Under the pieces are notes generated by a model, which saw nothing but the letters and a program-made list of their open reading frames with translations, did not search any database and had not been told where the DNA came from. The translations under genes and the position numbers were made by a program. DNA of 28,427 nt from a virus: the IMG/VR virus record IMGVR_UViG_3300020394_000098, positions 1 through 28,427 of that record, one strand, 5' to 3'. How positions within the stretch are numbered: position 1 is the first letter of the stretch; each line of letters opens with the position of its first letter. Positions 6,919 to 13,771 of this stretch are shown one piece after another.

Positions 6919-6936
6919 TAGATCTAAAGGTTCAAT

Positions 6937-7098
6937 ATGACAACACTATTACTACTACTACTATGTCTTATAGCAGCAGCTACACATTTCAGACCTGATC
7001 TACTCTATAAGGTAAGAACTACATATCTTAGACCGGAGATCAGTATCTTTGAGTTGATCATATTGGTAATCATAGGATTAATATTGGTGACATGGTAA
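6937..7098 (+). CDS. Small membrane protein with two hydrophobic segments
   Basis: 53 residues: a leucine-rich hydrophobic start (MTTLLLLLCLIAAA), a basic loop (17-32) and a C-terminal TM helix (about 36-52). The stop overlaps the ATG of the HExxHH gene, so the two are coupled. No family recognised. The ribosome site is weak (AAAGG about 8 bases upstream). Could be a small anchor for its neighbour; this is speculation. Confidence 0.5.
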   Translation: MTTLLLLLLCLIAAATHFRPDLLYKVRTTYLRPEISIFELIILVIIGLILVTW

Positions 7099-7451
7099 TG
7101 GCACCTAGATCCTTCGCCAAGTTTCCAGGAAGTGTGACTTTAGGGTTTACTAAGATCCAGTTGATCCTGGTAGATCCTGAGATCACTAAAGAGATCGGTG
7201 AGCAGCAAGGATGTTACATTGGATCACCACCTTACAAGATCTATCTAGATCGTGAGATCATATCTTCAGGTGGAGTAGATGCAGCTAATCTAGTTATCCA
7301 TGAGATCATGCATCACATATACTCCATATCAGAATGTGATGATAAAACCTCAGAAGAGATCCTGGTCAATACTATGGCCAATGGAATCACTGAGTTGATC
7401 TACAGATCTGAACTATCAGCCTGGTTACGACAACAACCAAATATTTTATAA
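7098..7451 (+). CDS. HExxHH protein, putative minimal zinc metallopeptidase
   Basis: 117 residues. The helix VIHEIMHHIYSI (about residues 70-81) contains HExxH, the zinc-binding and catalytic signature of zincins. A downstream Glu-rich helix (SEEILVNTMANGITEL) could supply the third ligand. Small HExxH proteins of this layout occur in many phages with unknown targets; ImmA/IrrE-type relatives cleave or relieve repressors. I start at ATG 7098, which overlaps the previous stop, rather than the in-frame ATG at 7092. The gene sits between terL and the early region, an unusual place for a structural protein. Peptidase activity is inferred from the motif alone. Confidence 0.6.
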   Translation: MAPRSFAKFPGSVTLGFTKIQLILVDPEITKEIGEQQGCYIGSPPYKIYLDREIISSGGVDAANLVIHEIMHHIYSISECDDKTSEEILVNTMANGITELIYRSELSAWLRQQPNIL

Positions 7452-7754
7452 AAAAATATGAGAGGGTTATCGTATAGGCTGCGGCCAAGTTACCCCATTT
7501 GGATCTGATAGGGGTGGGGTGGGTTCATCTTGTCACTGCCTGGTGACATAAAAAGTCTACAGGCCAATGTTTCTGCGGCCTACAGAGGGATATCATATCT
7601 CCGGATCAGGCTATATTAGCATTTGCTTATGAAGATTTGATGATTTCGGCTTGTCTTTCTACCGGGGTGTTTCTGTTTTTTTCGAGATATATCAATCATT
7701 TAGTAATTAGGTACATGTTAAGACACACAAAGCATTTACACAGGTGGAGTGAAT
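7452..7754. other. 303-base noncoding region with serial hairpins and G-runs
   Basis: No convincing gene. It holds ACCCC (7492-7496)/GGGGT (7511-7515), with GGGG-T-GGGG-T-GGG at 7511-7523, which is striking in such AT-rich DNA. Next come a perfect 6-bp stem TGTCAC/GTGACA (7531-7548) and TCTACAGGCC/GGCCTACAGA (7556-7586), which has a 2x2 internal mismatch. A short GATAT/ATATC palindrome lies at about 7590, followed by a T-rich tract (7670-7682) and then a phage promoter. Candidate roles are terminal repeat or packaging site, a structured RNA, or the left genome end. Confidence 0.5.
7708..7723 (+). promoter_or_regulatory. Phage RNA polymerase promoter, copy 2 (early genes)
   Basis: Core TAGGTACATGTTAAGA, one base different from copy 1. 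It lies about 30 bases upstream of the ATG at 7755 and would drive the small-gene block 7755-8480, which is closed by a strong terminator at 8500-8554. Confidence 0.7.
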
Positions 7755-8105
7755 ATGAGTACAAAAGATAAACAATGGATCATAGATGATACAAATGGTG
7801 ATCATAAGATCGTACAGATAGATCAGTATGGTGATCGTGTAGATCACATAAAGAGGCCGGATCAACTGGAGTTGGATCTTAAAGAGATCTGCGAGATCAG
7901 GTACAAACCAACCAACTACAAACTATTCGAGATCACTGGGATCAATAGAGCCGAGGCAGTACATAATGCCAAACTCATGATCTGTAGTCTCAAATCAGAC
8001 TGGGATGATCTAGAGCCTAGTCAGAAAACTCAGCCATACATGATTAGGCTGATGGATATGTTGAAGGACTGGGAACACATAGATTTCCAGGTGGTGGATG
8101 TATGA
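7755..8105 (+). CDS. Early protein of unknown function
   Basis: 116 residues, charged, mixed alpha/beta, no signal or TM segment and no motif I recognise. The in-frame GTG at 7749 is less likely than ATG 7755, which has AGGTGGAG at good distance. First gene after phage promoter 2. The stop overlaps the next ATG (ATGA). The residues HNAKLMICSLK and YMIRLMDMLKDW suggest amphipathic helices, perhaps protein binding. Early phage proteins of this size often redirect host functions, but nothing here shows which. Confidence 0.6.
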   Translation: MSTKDKQWIIDDTNGDHKIVQIDQYGDRVDHIKRPDQLELDLKEICEIRYKPTNYKLFEITGINRAEAVHNAKLMICSLKSDWDDLEPSQKTQPYMIRLMDMLKDWEHIDFQVVDV

Positions 8106-8254
8106 CTAAACTCAATGAAGATGCAGTGGCTAAGATCAATGCAGAGATAGCTAGGTTGAAACATAAGATCAATATCGAGTTCAACCAAAGTAAAATGAAA
8201 GAACTAACCAGGGAGAGAGATGGCTTACAAAAACATACAAGATCGAATAGATAA
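8102..8254 (+). CDS. Small coiled-coil early protein
   Basis: 50 residues, mostly a single charged helix with heptad-like spacing (KINAEIARLKHKINIEF). It overlaps the previous stop by four bases and the next gene by 35. Overlap of that length and the absence of a clear ribosome site make it less certain than its neighbours, but the ATGA junction supports translational coupling. No function assigned. Confidence 0.45.
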   Translation: MTKLNEDAVAKINAEIARLKHKINIEFNQSKMKELTRERDGLQKHTRSNR

Positions 8255-8480
8255 CAATAGTGTTACTGATCTAGAAATGGATCGTACTGCTATGTGTGAG
8301 TTTCTTAAAAATGAGCTAACCAGGGATGAGCTGGAACACTTCAAAGATCTATGTGAGAAACTCATTGATCATAAATTGCTGAAACTGGAGACTGCATTTT
8401 GGCTGATCTTATTGTGGAAAGAGATCTATGCCAGGGATCATAAGATCCTGTATAAAGAACCTGATCAGACTAAAGATTAA
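8220..8480 (+). CDS. Early protein of unknown function
   Basis: 86 residues, acidic and helical. GGGAG precedes the ATG. The segment LKLETAFWLILLWKEIY (about 54-70) is amphipathic to hydrophobic, but its charged residues make a true TM helix doubtful. No helix-turn-helix could be made out, so it is not an obvious repressor. Last gene of the block; the transcript would end at the terminator beginning 20 bases after its stop. Confidence 0.6.
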   Translation: MAYKNIQDRIDNNSVTDLEMDRTAMCEFLKNELTRDELEHFKDLCEKLIDHKLLKLETAFWLILLWKEIYARDHKILYKEPDQTKD

Positions 8481-8499
8481 CTTTTCCTCATAAAAGTTG

Positions 8500-8554
8500 G
8501 CCGGTACATATCACTAAACTCCACAAAATAATGGGTATGTATCGGCTTTTTTTT
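8500..8554 (+). terminator. Strong Rho-independent terminator
   Basis: Arms GCCGGTACATA (8500-8510) and TATGTATCGGC (8536-8546) form an 11-bp stem with one G-U pair. It is extendable by two pairs (8511-8512 with 8534-8535) and followed at once by eight T (8547-8554). It separates the early block driven by phage promoter 2 from the host-type promoter at 8567. Confidence 0.8.
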
Positions 8555-8565
8555 GATCATCAAGG

Positions 8566-8580
8566 GTTTACAGGATAAAC
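8566..8580. promoter_or_regulatory. Operator-like dyad over the -35 element
   Basis: GTTTA-cagga-TAAAC, a perfect 5-bp dyad covering the -35 hexamer of the promoter at 8567. The same half-site recurs in the second dyad at 8595-8606, which suggests a dimeric regulator binding twice. The binding protein is unknown. Confidence 0.45.
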
Positions 8581-8595
8581 ACCGGTAGCTATACT
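8567..8595 (+). promoter_or_regulatory. Host sigma70-type promoter for the integrase/RNAP block
   Basis: TTTACA (8567-8572), a spacer of exactly 17 bases, then TATACT (8590-8595). This is a near-consensus vegetative promoter, placed just after a terminator and ahead of two small genes, integrase and the phage RNA polymerase. It fits as the first promoter used on infection, before phage polymerase exists. Confidence 0.7.
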
Positions 8596-8606
8596 GTTTG
8601 TAAACA
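8595..8606. promoter_or_regulatory. Operator-like dyad after the -10 element
   Basis: TGTTT-GT-AAACA, a 12-base dyad with 5-bp arms, immediately after and touching the -10 hexamer, over the expected transcription start. It shares the GTTT/AAAC half-site with the dyad at 8566-8580. Confidence 0.45.
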
Positions 8607-8617
8607 CAGGAGTAACA

Positions 8618-8773
8618 ATGTACGAACTTTATTACACACATCCATCTGATCCAACTAAAGATATTTGTGAAGATGGATTTAAAACAAAAGAACAGGCTTA
8701 TAATTGGATCATGAGCCTAATACCTAATAAAGATGCAGATTGTGTCCACATCAAAAGGAGTAACAATGGCTAA
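8618..8773 (+). CDS. Small early protein of unknown function
   Basis: 51 residues, first gene after the host-type promoter. ACAGGAG sits at good distance from the ATG. Composition is soluble and acidic; a helix around residues 24-33 (TKEQAYNWIM) resembles a small domain of the type that reads TY-P-SKEEA-NW, but no function follows. Its stop lies inside the next gene's start region (8-base overlap). As the first host-transcribed gene it is a candidate regulator or takeover protein; no DNA-binding motif is evident. Confidence 0.6.
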   Translation: MYELYYTHPSDPTKDICEDGFKTKEQAYNWIMSLIPNKDADCVHIKRSNNG

Positions 8774-8969
8774 ATTATTATCATTACAATCAATTATAGA
8801 AATGCGAGATTCTCTACAGATCCAAGTAGATAAGTATTCTAAATATGATCGGTCATACGATCTTCTACAATACATCTCAGATCGTAAAATTCTCAAATTT
8901 CTAAATCAAAGAATTAACAGTATGTCCAGCAGTCGGACTGTTAATGCAGATGATTCTGCAGCAAAGTAA
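8766..8969 (+). CDS. Small early protein of unknown function
   Basis: 67 residues. ATG 8766 chosen because AAAGGAG stands at ideal spacing, rather than the in-frame ATG at 8733. Basic, helical (LLSLQSIIEMRDSLQIQV..., KILKFLNQRINSM), with a Ser/Asp-rich tail. Not a recognised helix-turn-helix, though its size and basic charge would allow an excisionase- or repressor-like role beside the integrase. Assignment open. Confidence 0.6.
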   Translation: MAKLLSLQSIIEMRDSLQIQVDKYSKYDRSYDLLQYISDRKILKFLNQRINSMSSSRTVNADDSAAK

Positions 8970-8975
8970 CTGGAC

Positions 8976-8993
8976 TGAGATCAATAGATCTCA
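8976..8993. promoter_or_regulatory. Perfect dyad upstream of integrase
   Basis: TGAGATC-AATA-GATCTCA, a 7-bp perfect inverted repeat with a 4-base centre, in the spacer between the small early gene and integrase. There is no T-run, so it is not a standard terminator. It could be an integrase arm, excisionase or repressor site. Confidence 0.45.
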
Positions 8994-9036
8994 TAGTGAC
9001 TGCACTAACAATGTAAATATTATATTGTGTAATCTT

Positions 9037-9075
9037 GTGTGTAGGCTATGGGTTTCCGGATCCATAGCCGCACAC
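9037..9075. other. Long hairpin in the integrase leader (attenuator or attP candidate)
   Basis: GTGTG (9037-9041) pairs with CACAC (9071-9075) and GGCTATGG (9044-9051) pairs perfectly with CCATAGCC (9062-9069), around a 10-base loop. No T-tract follows. The integrase ribosome site (CCGGAG) begins about 8 bases later. It could control integrase translation or be part of the attachment site; no tRNA 3' end is recognisable here. Confidence 0.5.
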
Positions 9076-9097
9076 CAAAACCAACCGGAGTAACACC

Positions 9098-10135
9098 ATG
9101 TCAGTAAGAAAAAGAAATAAAGGTTATCAGATTGATATAAGTCATGCTGGTAAGAGATATAGATTCAATATTAATGGTGATATGCATGATGCATTGATCA
9201 CCGAGCAGCAATGTAAAAAAGAACTGGATCAGGGAAGATCCATAGATAAATTTATGAAGGTTCCTGATCATACAGTTGGATACATATTCGACAAGATCAA
9301 AGATGATTACAAAAGTACCAGGGAACTCAATAAGGCCTGTAATGTGATCAGAGATATTGGATCTGATCTAAACATATCTGATCTAGATCAAGATCGTATT
9401 GAGGATATGACCAGGCTATGGAGATCAAGCATGAATAATTCAAATGCTACGATCAACAGGAAACTTTCAGTGATCAGTAAGATCATTTCATTTGCACATA
9501 AAAAACAATACATCAAGTACAAACCACAGATCACCTGGCATAAAGAAGGTGTAGGTAGACTTAGATATTTAGTAGGTGATGAAGAGTATAATCTTTGTAA
9601 GATCCTAAGATCATGCGGCCACAATCAAATGGCTGATATGATCATAGTTGCATGTGATACTGGCCTCAGATTCTCAGAGTTGATCAGAATAGATCGTGAT
9701 CTTGATCTCAAAGATGGATATGGATGTTACAGAACAGATTGCAGCTACTTAACATGTCACTCATCAAAAAATGATACGACCAGGACAATACCATTGACAC
9801 ACAGATCTTACATGATCTTGAAATTACATGGAAAGAAACCATTTGCTAGTATGACTGAGACCAGGAAAAACAGGGAATGGAATCTTGCAAAAGAGATGAT
9901 GGGATTGTCTGATGATCGACAATTCACTTTCCATTGCACCAGGCATACATGTGCAAGTAGGTTAGTACAAAATGGCATACCGCTACAGGTAGTACAAAAA
10001 TGGCTAGGCCATAAGACATTGAATATGACATTGAGATATTCACATTTAGACACCAGGAATTTTATTGAAGGTAAAGAGGTACTAGAACGACAAGGTGACA
10101 ACACCTATAAAAGTGGGTTAGTATCTATACAATAA
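9098..10135 (+). CDS. int: Tyrosine-family site-specific integrase
   Basis: 345 residues. N-terminal SAM-like core-binding region at about 60-150, catalytic domain from about 160. The catalytic set is visible: Arg191 in TGLRFSEL, His279 and Arg282 in HCTRH, His305 in GHK, and nucleophile Tyr314 in LRYSHL. It would recombine attP with a host attB, in pelagiphages usually inside a tRNA gene. The gene is intact. Position just upstream of the phage RNA polymerase is the signature of integrase-carrying pelagiphage podoviruses. CGGAG precedes the ATG. Rich in GATC (about 26) and CCWGG (7) by hand count. Confidence 0.95.
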   Translation: MSVRKRNKGYQIDISHAGKRYRFNINGDMHDALITEQQCKKELDQGRSIDKFMKVPDHTVGYIFDKIKDDYKSTRELNKACNVIRDIGSDLNISDLDQDRIEDMTRLWRSSMNNSNATINRKLSVISKIISFAHKKQYIKYKPQITWHKEGVGRLRYLVGDEEYNLCKILRSCGHNQMADMIIVACDTGLRFSELIRIDRDLDLKDGYGCYRTDCSYLTCHSSKNDTTRTIPLTHRSYMILKLHGKKPFASMTETRKNREWNLAKEMMGLSDDRQFTFHCTRHTCASRLVQNGIPLQVVQKWLGHKTLNMTLRYSHLDTRNFIEGKEVLERQGDNTYKSGLVSIQ

Positions 10136-10248
10136 AATATAAAATGGTGGTGGTGTGTACTGTAGGCTTAAAATCATAAACAATACCTATCTTAAAACGA
10201 GGCTACTAGCTATGCACCATCCACTTAATTACAGATCGAGGTGTTTGT

Positions 10249-12708
10249 ATGGCGACAACAGAGAGTGACATTGATCAATTATTCAAAAAGCAATTAGAAC
10301 TAGAAGAGAGAATGATCCACAAAGGTTTGGATCGGTACCACAAAACAACCAACAAATCCAAAGAATCAGGTAACGAGAGCCTTACTGTTTATGGTAAGAA
10401 ATTACTTAAAACAAGTATTGATAAATTCGAGGCCGCTATTGATAAAGAGTTCAAACAAAATTTATCTACTAGAGGTGCAACACCATTTGCCAGGAAGTTA
10501 TGTGAGGATATTGATACCAGGACACTAGCAGTCATAGCAACTAAGAAGATCATAGATGGGATATCATTCAAAAGAAAACGAACAGGCCTGGTCATCAAGT
10601 TAGGCGGCAAGGTTGAAGATGAGGCATATTTTAGAGCCTACGAGCAGTTCAATAAAACACTTTTCAAAACAGTAGATAAAGATCTAAACAGTAGATCTAA
10701 TAACTATGAATACAGAAGGTACAAACAATTAAAACAATCACAACGATCAGGATTCACCTGGAATCATTGGACAGTAAATGATAAGACACATGTCGGATCT
10801 ACATTGTTAGAGTTGTTTATATTGTCTACTGGTTTTTGTAGATTAGAAAAAGTCAATGACAATAAAGTGAGGCATAATTTCAGACAGGATACATATGTAA
10901 CACCGACTGATAAGTTATTAGAATGGATTGATAAATGTAACGAGTTTAACGAGTACCTGGATCCGGAATATTTACCGACAGTGATCATACCTAGGCCATG
11001 GAAAAAAGGAATGTCGCAAGGTGCTGGGTACATACATGAAAGGATCAGGCCGATCATGTTAGTTACTGGCCATAACATTACATCACATAGAAACTATCTC
11101 AAAGAATTAGAACTAGCTGATATGCCTGGTGTTATTGATGGGATCAATGCGGTACAAAACACCATGTATAAAATTAATAAGGATGTGTATTGGACTGCAG
11201 AGGCTATTTACCGAGATGATAAATTTAACCAGGGATCTCCAATAGTCACTTCAGCACACATGGATCTACCCAATAAACCACATGATATTGATACAAATCC
11301 TAAAGCATTGAGTAAATGGAAAGCAGAGGCTACGATTATACATACACTTAATGCAAAACTTAGATCCAAAAGATTACAGACTGCAAAAATTTTACATGTA
11401 GCTAAAGAATATATGGACTATGATCAGATAGGATTCCCATGTAATTTAGATTTTAGATCCAGGTTGTATTATGTACCGGCATTTTTGAATCCACAGGGAA
11501 ATGATCTTGCAAAATCTCTATTAAGATTTGCTGAAAAGAAACCTATAGGATCAGAAGGTTACAAATGGCTATGCATACACATAGCAAATTGTTATGGATA
11601 CGATAAGGTTAGTCTAGATGATCGTATAAAATGGGTTGAAGATAATCATGATATGATCCTGGAATCTGCTCATGATCCGATCAATGGTGATAGAACTTGG
11701 ATGAAAGCAGATAAACCATTTCAATTCCTGGCCGCAAGTATCGAATACAATAGAGTAAAACGATATGGCCTGGAATATGAATCAGATCTACCGATCCATA
11801 TTGATGGATCATGTAATGGCTTACAACATTTCAGTGCCATGCTGCGAGATCAGGAAGGCGGCATAGCTACCAACCTAACAGATACAGAAACACCGGAAGA
11901 TATTTATCAGATCGTATGCGATAAAGTTATTGATAAATTGAAACAGAGTGATGATCCATTAGCAAAACTTTGGTTAGCATTTGGTATAGATCGTAAGGCC
12001 ACAAAGAGATCAGTGATGGTGTTACCATATGGCGGCACTAGATATTCATCTGTAGAATTTATTGATGAATACTTAGCAGATCGTATAGAGAAGGGAGATC
12101 ATAATCCATTCGATAATCGTGGTGAGGCCTGTAAATTTTTAGGTTACATGATCTATGATTCAATAGGTGATACTGTGAGTAAAGCGAGAGAGGCAATGGC
12201 CTGGTTACAAAAGATTGCAAAGATGGTAGCCAAGTTAAATTCTGCAGTCGAATGGGAAACACCGCTAGGCTTTCCGATCAGACAAGCATATTACGATACG
12301 ACTGATCTTGTTGTCAGAACTAAAATGATGGGTAGGATCAGAGTTAGATCAACCACAGATAAGATCAATAAAAGAAAACAAGCAAATGGTATCAGTGCAA
12401 ACTTGATCCATAGCCTGGATGCTACATGTTTATATCTATCAATAGATCATGCGAGAGAGAAAGGTGTTACGAGTTTTTCAATGGTGCATGATAGCTATGG
12501 TACTCATGCATGTGATGTAGCGGCCATGGGTGAATCGACTAGAGCCGCATTTATAGAACTTTATGGTAGTAATGATCCACTTGAAATGTTGAGAGATCAA
12601 CTGATCAAGCTGCTACCTGAGAAGGATCATAAAAAAATACCGGATCTACCGAGCAAAGGAGATTTAGATCTGAACAATCTTAAAAAAGCTAAATACTTTT
12701 TCTGCTAA
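10249..12708 (+). CDS. T7-like single-subunit DNA-directed RNA polymerase
   Basis: 819 residues (T7 gp1: 883). Transcribes phage middle and late genes from dedicated promoters. Seen: DFRSRLYYVP before the palm, motif A with catalytic Asp519 in HIDGSCNGLQHF, motif B with Lys586 in ATKRSVMVLPYGG, and motif C with Asp748 in VHDSYGTHA. The C-terminus ends in KYFFC, like the T7 -FAFA foot in being aromatic. The motif A to B distance is about 27 residues shorter than in T7. GAGGTG precedes the ATG. A 113-base spacer separates it from integrase, with no phage promoter, consistent with transcription by host polymerase from 8567. Confidence 0.97.
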   Translation: MATTESDIDQLFKKQLELEERMIHKGLDRYHKTTNKSKESGNESLTVYGKKLLKTSIDKFEAAIDKEFKQNLSTRGATPFARKLCEDIDTRTLAVIATKKIIDGISFKRKRTGLVIKLGGKVEDEAYFRAYEQFNKTLFKTVDKDLNSRSNNYEYRRYKQLKQSQRSGFTWNHWTVNDKTHVGSTLLELFILSTGFCRLEKVNDNKVRHNFRQDTYVTPTDKLLEWIDKCNEFNEYLDPEYLPTVIIPRPWKKGMSQGAGYIHERIRPIMLVTGHNITSHRNYLKELELADMPGVIDGINAVQNTMYKINKDVYWTAEAIYRDDKFNQGSPIVTSAHMDLPNKPHDIDTNPKALSKWKAEATIIHTLNAKLRSKRLQTAKILHVAKEYMDYDQIGFPCNLDFRSRLYYVPAFLNPQGNDLAKSLLRFAEKKPIGSEGYKWLCIHIANCYGYDKVSLDDRIKWVEDNHDMILESAHDPINGDRTWMKADKPFQFLAASIEYNRVKRYGLEYESDLPIHIDGSCNGLQHFSAMLRDQEGGIATNLTDTETPEDIYQIVCDKVIDKLKQSDDPLAKLWLAFGIDRKATKRSVMVLPYGGTRYSSVEFIDEYLADRIEKGDHNPFDNRGEACKFLGYMIYDSIGDTVSKAREAMAWLQKIAKMVAKLNSAVEWETPLGFPIRQAYYDTTDLVVRTKMMGRIRVRSTTDKINKRKQANGISANLIHSLDATCLYLSIDHAREKGVTSFSMVHDSYGTHACDVAAMGESTRAAFIELYGSNDPLEMLRDQLIKLLPEKDHKKIPDLPSKGDLDLNNLKKAKYFFC

Positions 12709-12738
12709 TAGATCCATCAACAATATAGGAGAGTGCCA

Positions 12739-13383
12739 ATGGCCAAATATAGAAGAGAGACAACACCGCAAGGTGTCGCATATTATCCCTGGTTATCTAA
12801 ACCTGATGTAAAGTTTGGTTCGGATAAAGGTGGTAATTATAAGTGTGATGTATTTATTGATAACAAAGATGCAAAACCACTTATGAAAATAATTGATGAT
12901 ACTTTGAGTGAATATCATCTTTACATGGAAAAAACTGAAGGTAAAAAATTTGCATTGAATGATGTACCTTATGTGATCCATGGAGATAAAACTAGAGATC
13001 CTAATAATGTAATACCACAGGGATCAGTTATGTTTAAGATCAAACAATATGGAATGTTAGGCGGTAAACCATTCAGGCCTATTGTTGTTGATGCTAAAGG
13101 TAAACCCATGCTGGATGCTAATGGTGACAATATAACTGTATTTGGTGGATCGAAAGTTAGAGTATCTTGTGATCTATTCACATATGCAGTGGGTAATAAT
13201 TTAGGTGTGACACTTAAACTGGTTGGAGTACAAGTCATTGAACTCCAGGATTCTGCAGAACCTGATCTAAGCAAGTTAGGTTTCAAGGAAGAGGAAGGCT
13301 ATTCGCATAGCCAGGAAGATCTAACATTTGCAGCAGAGGATACCAGTGACAAGAAAGAAAAAGAAAGTAACGACTTCTTATAA
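12739..13383 (+). CDS. Single-stranded DNA-binding protein (T7 gp2.5-like)
   Basis: 214 residues. An OB-fold protein in the gp2.5 position right after RNA polymerase and before endonuclease I. N-terminal GVAYYPWLSKPDVKF is typical of marine gp2.5 homologues. The C-terminal tail (about 175-214) is acidic and ends NDFL, matching the acidic aromatic-ended tail by which gp2.5 contacts polymerase and helicase. ATG 12739 chosen with AGGAGAG upstream over the in-frame GTG at 12733. Overlaps endonuclease I by about 38 bases. Confidence 0.85.
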   Translation: MAKYRRETTPQGVAYYPWLSKPDVKFGSDKGGNYKCDVFIDNKDAKPLMKIIDDTLSEYHLYMEKTEGKKFALNDVPYVIHGDKTRDPNNVIPQGSVMFKIKQYGMLGGKPFRPIVVDAKGKPMLDANGDNITVFGGSKVRVSCDLFTYAVGNNLGVTLKLVGVQVIELQDSAEPDLSKLGFKEEEGYSHSQEDLTFAAEDTSDKKEKESNDFL

Positions 13384-13771
13384 ATTTAGATCAGGCCTGG
13401 AAGAGCATGTAGCTGATCAACTGGATCAGCTATGTGTTTTATTTGAGTATGAAACATTAGTGATCAAGTATACAAGACCAGCCAAGATCCATAGATATAC
13501 ACCGGATTTCATTTTACCAAATGGAATCATTATAGAAACGAAAGGAAGATTTTTAACTAAGGACAGACAGAAACATTTATTAATAAAAAAACAAAACCCT
13601 GATTTAGATATAAGATTTGTATTTTCAAATCCTAATCAGAAGATCAGTAAAACAAGTAAGACCACTTATGCCAAGTGGTGTGATTCAAAAGGATTTTTAT
13701 ATGCAAAACAAACAATACCAACGACATGGCTTAAAGAAAAAAGTAGGACTAAAACAAAGATCAAAAACTGA
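13346..13771 (+). CDS. Endonuclease I, Holliday-junction resolvase (T7 gp3-like)
   Basis: 141 residues (T7: 149). Resolves branched DNA during replication and packaging and breaks down host DNA. The family's active-site pieces are all present and in order: FRSGLE, YTPDF, ETKG, followed by KHLLIKKQNPDLDIRFVFS and the C-terminal PTTWLKE that mirrors T7 PAEWIKE. I start at GTG 13346 because AGAGGA lies just upstream; the TTG at 13328 has no such support. Both neighbours overlap. Confidence 0.92.
   Translation: MTRKKKKVTTSYKFRSGLEEHVADQLDQLCVLFEYETLVIKYTRPAKIHRYTPDFILPNGIIIETKGRFLTKDRQKHLLIKKQNPDLDIRFVFSNPNQKISKTSKTTYAKWCDSKGFLYAKQTIPTTWLKEKSRTKTKIKN

Noticed and set aside
7510-7530. GGGTGGGTTC as the T-arm of a tRNA or attP tRNA fragment
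   Set aside because: No matching acceptor, D or anticodon arms, and the T-loop bases do not fit TTCRA.
7641-7682. Rho-independent terminator before promoter copy 2
   Set aside because: There is a T-rich run, but only a 3-bp CGG/CCG stem could be found before it.
12422-12440. TACATGTTTA inside the RNA polymerase gene as a phage promoter
   Set aside because: It encodes conserved polymerase residues before motif C, and the 5' part and the AGA end of the core do not match.
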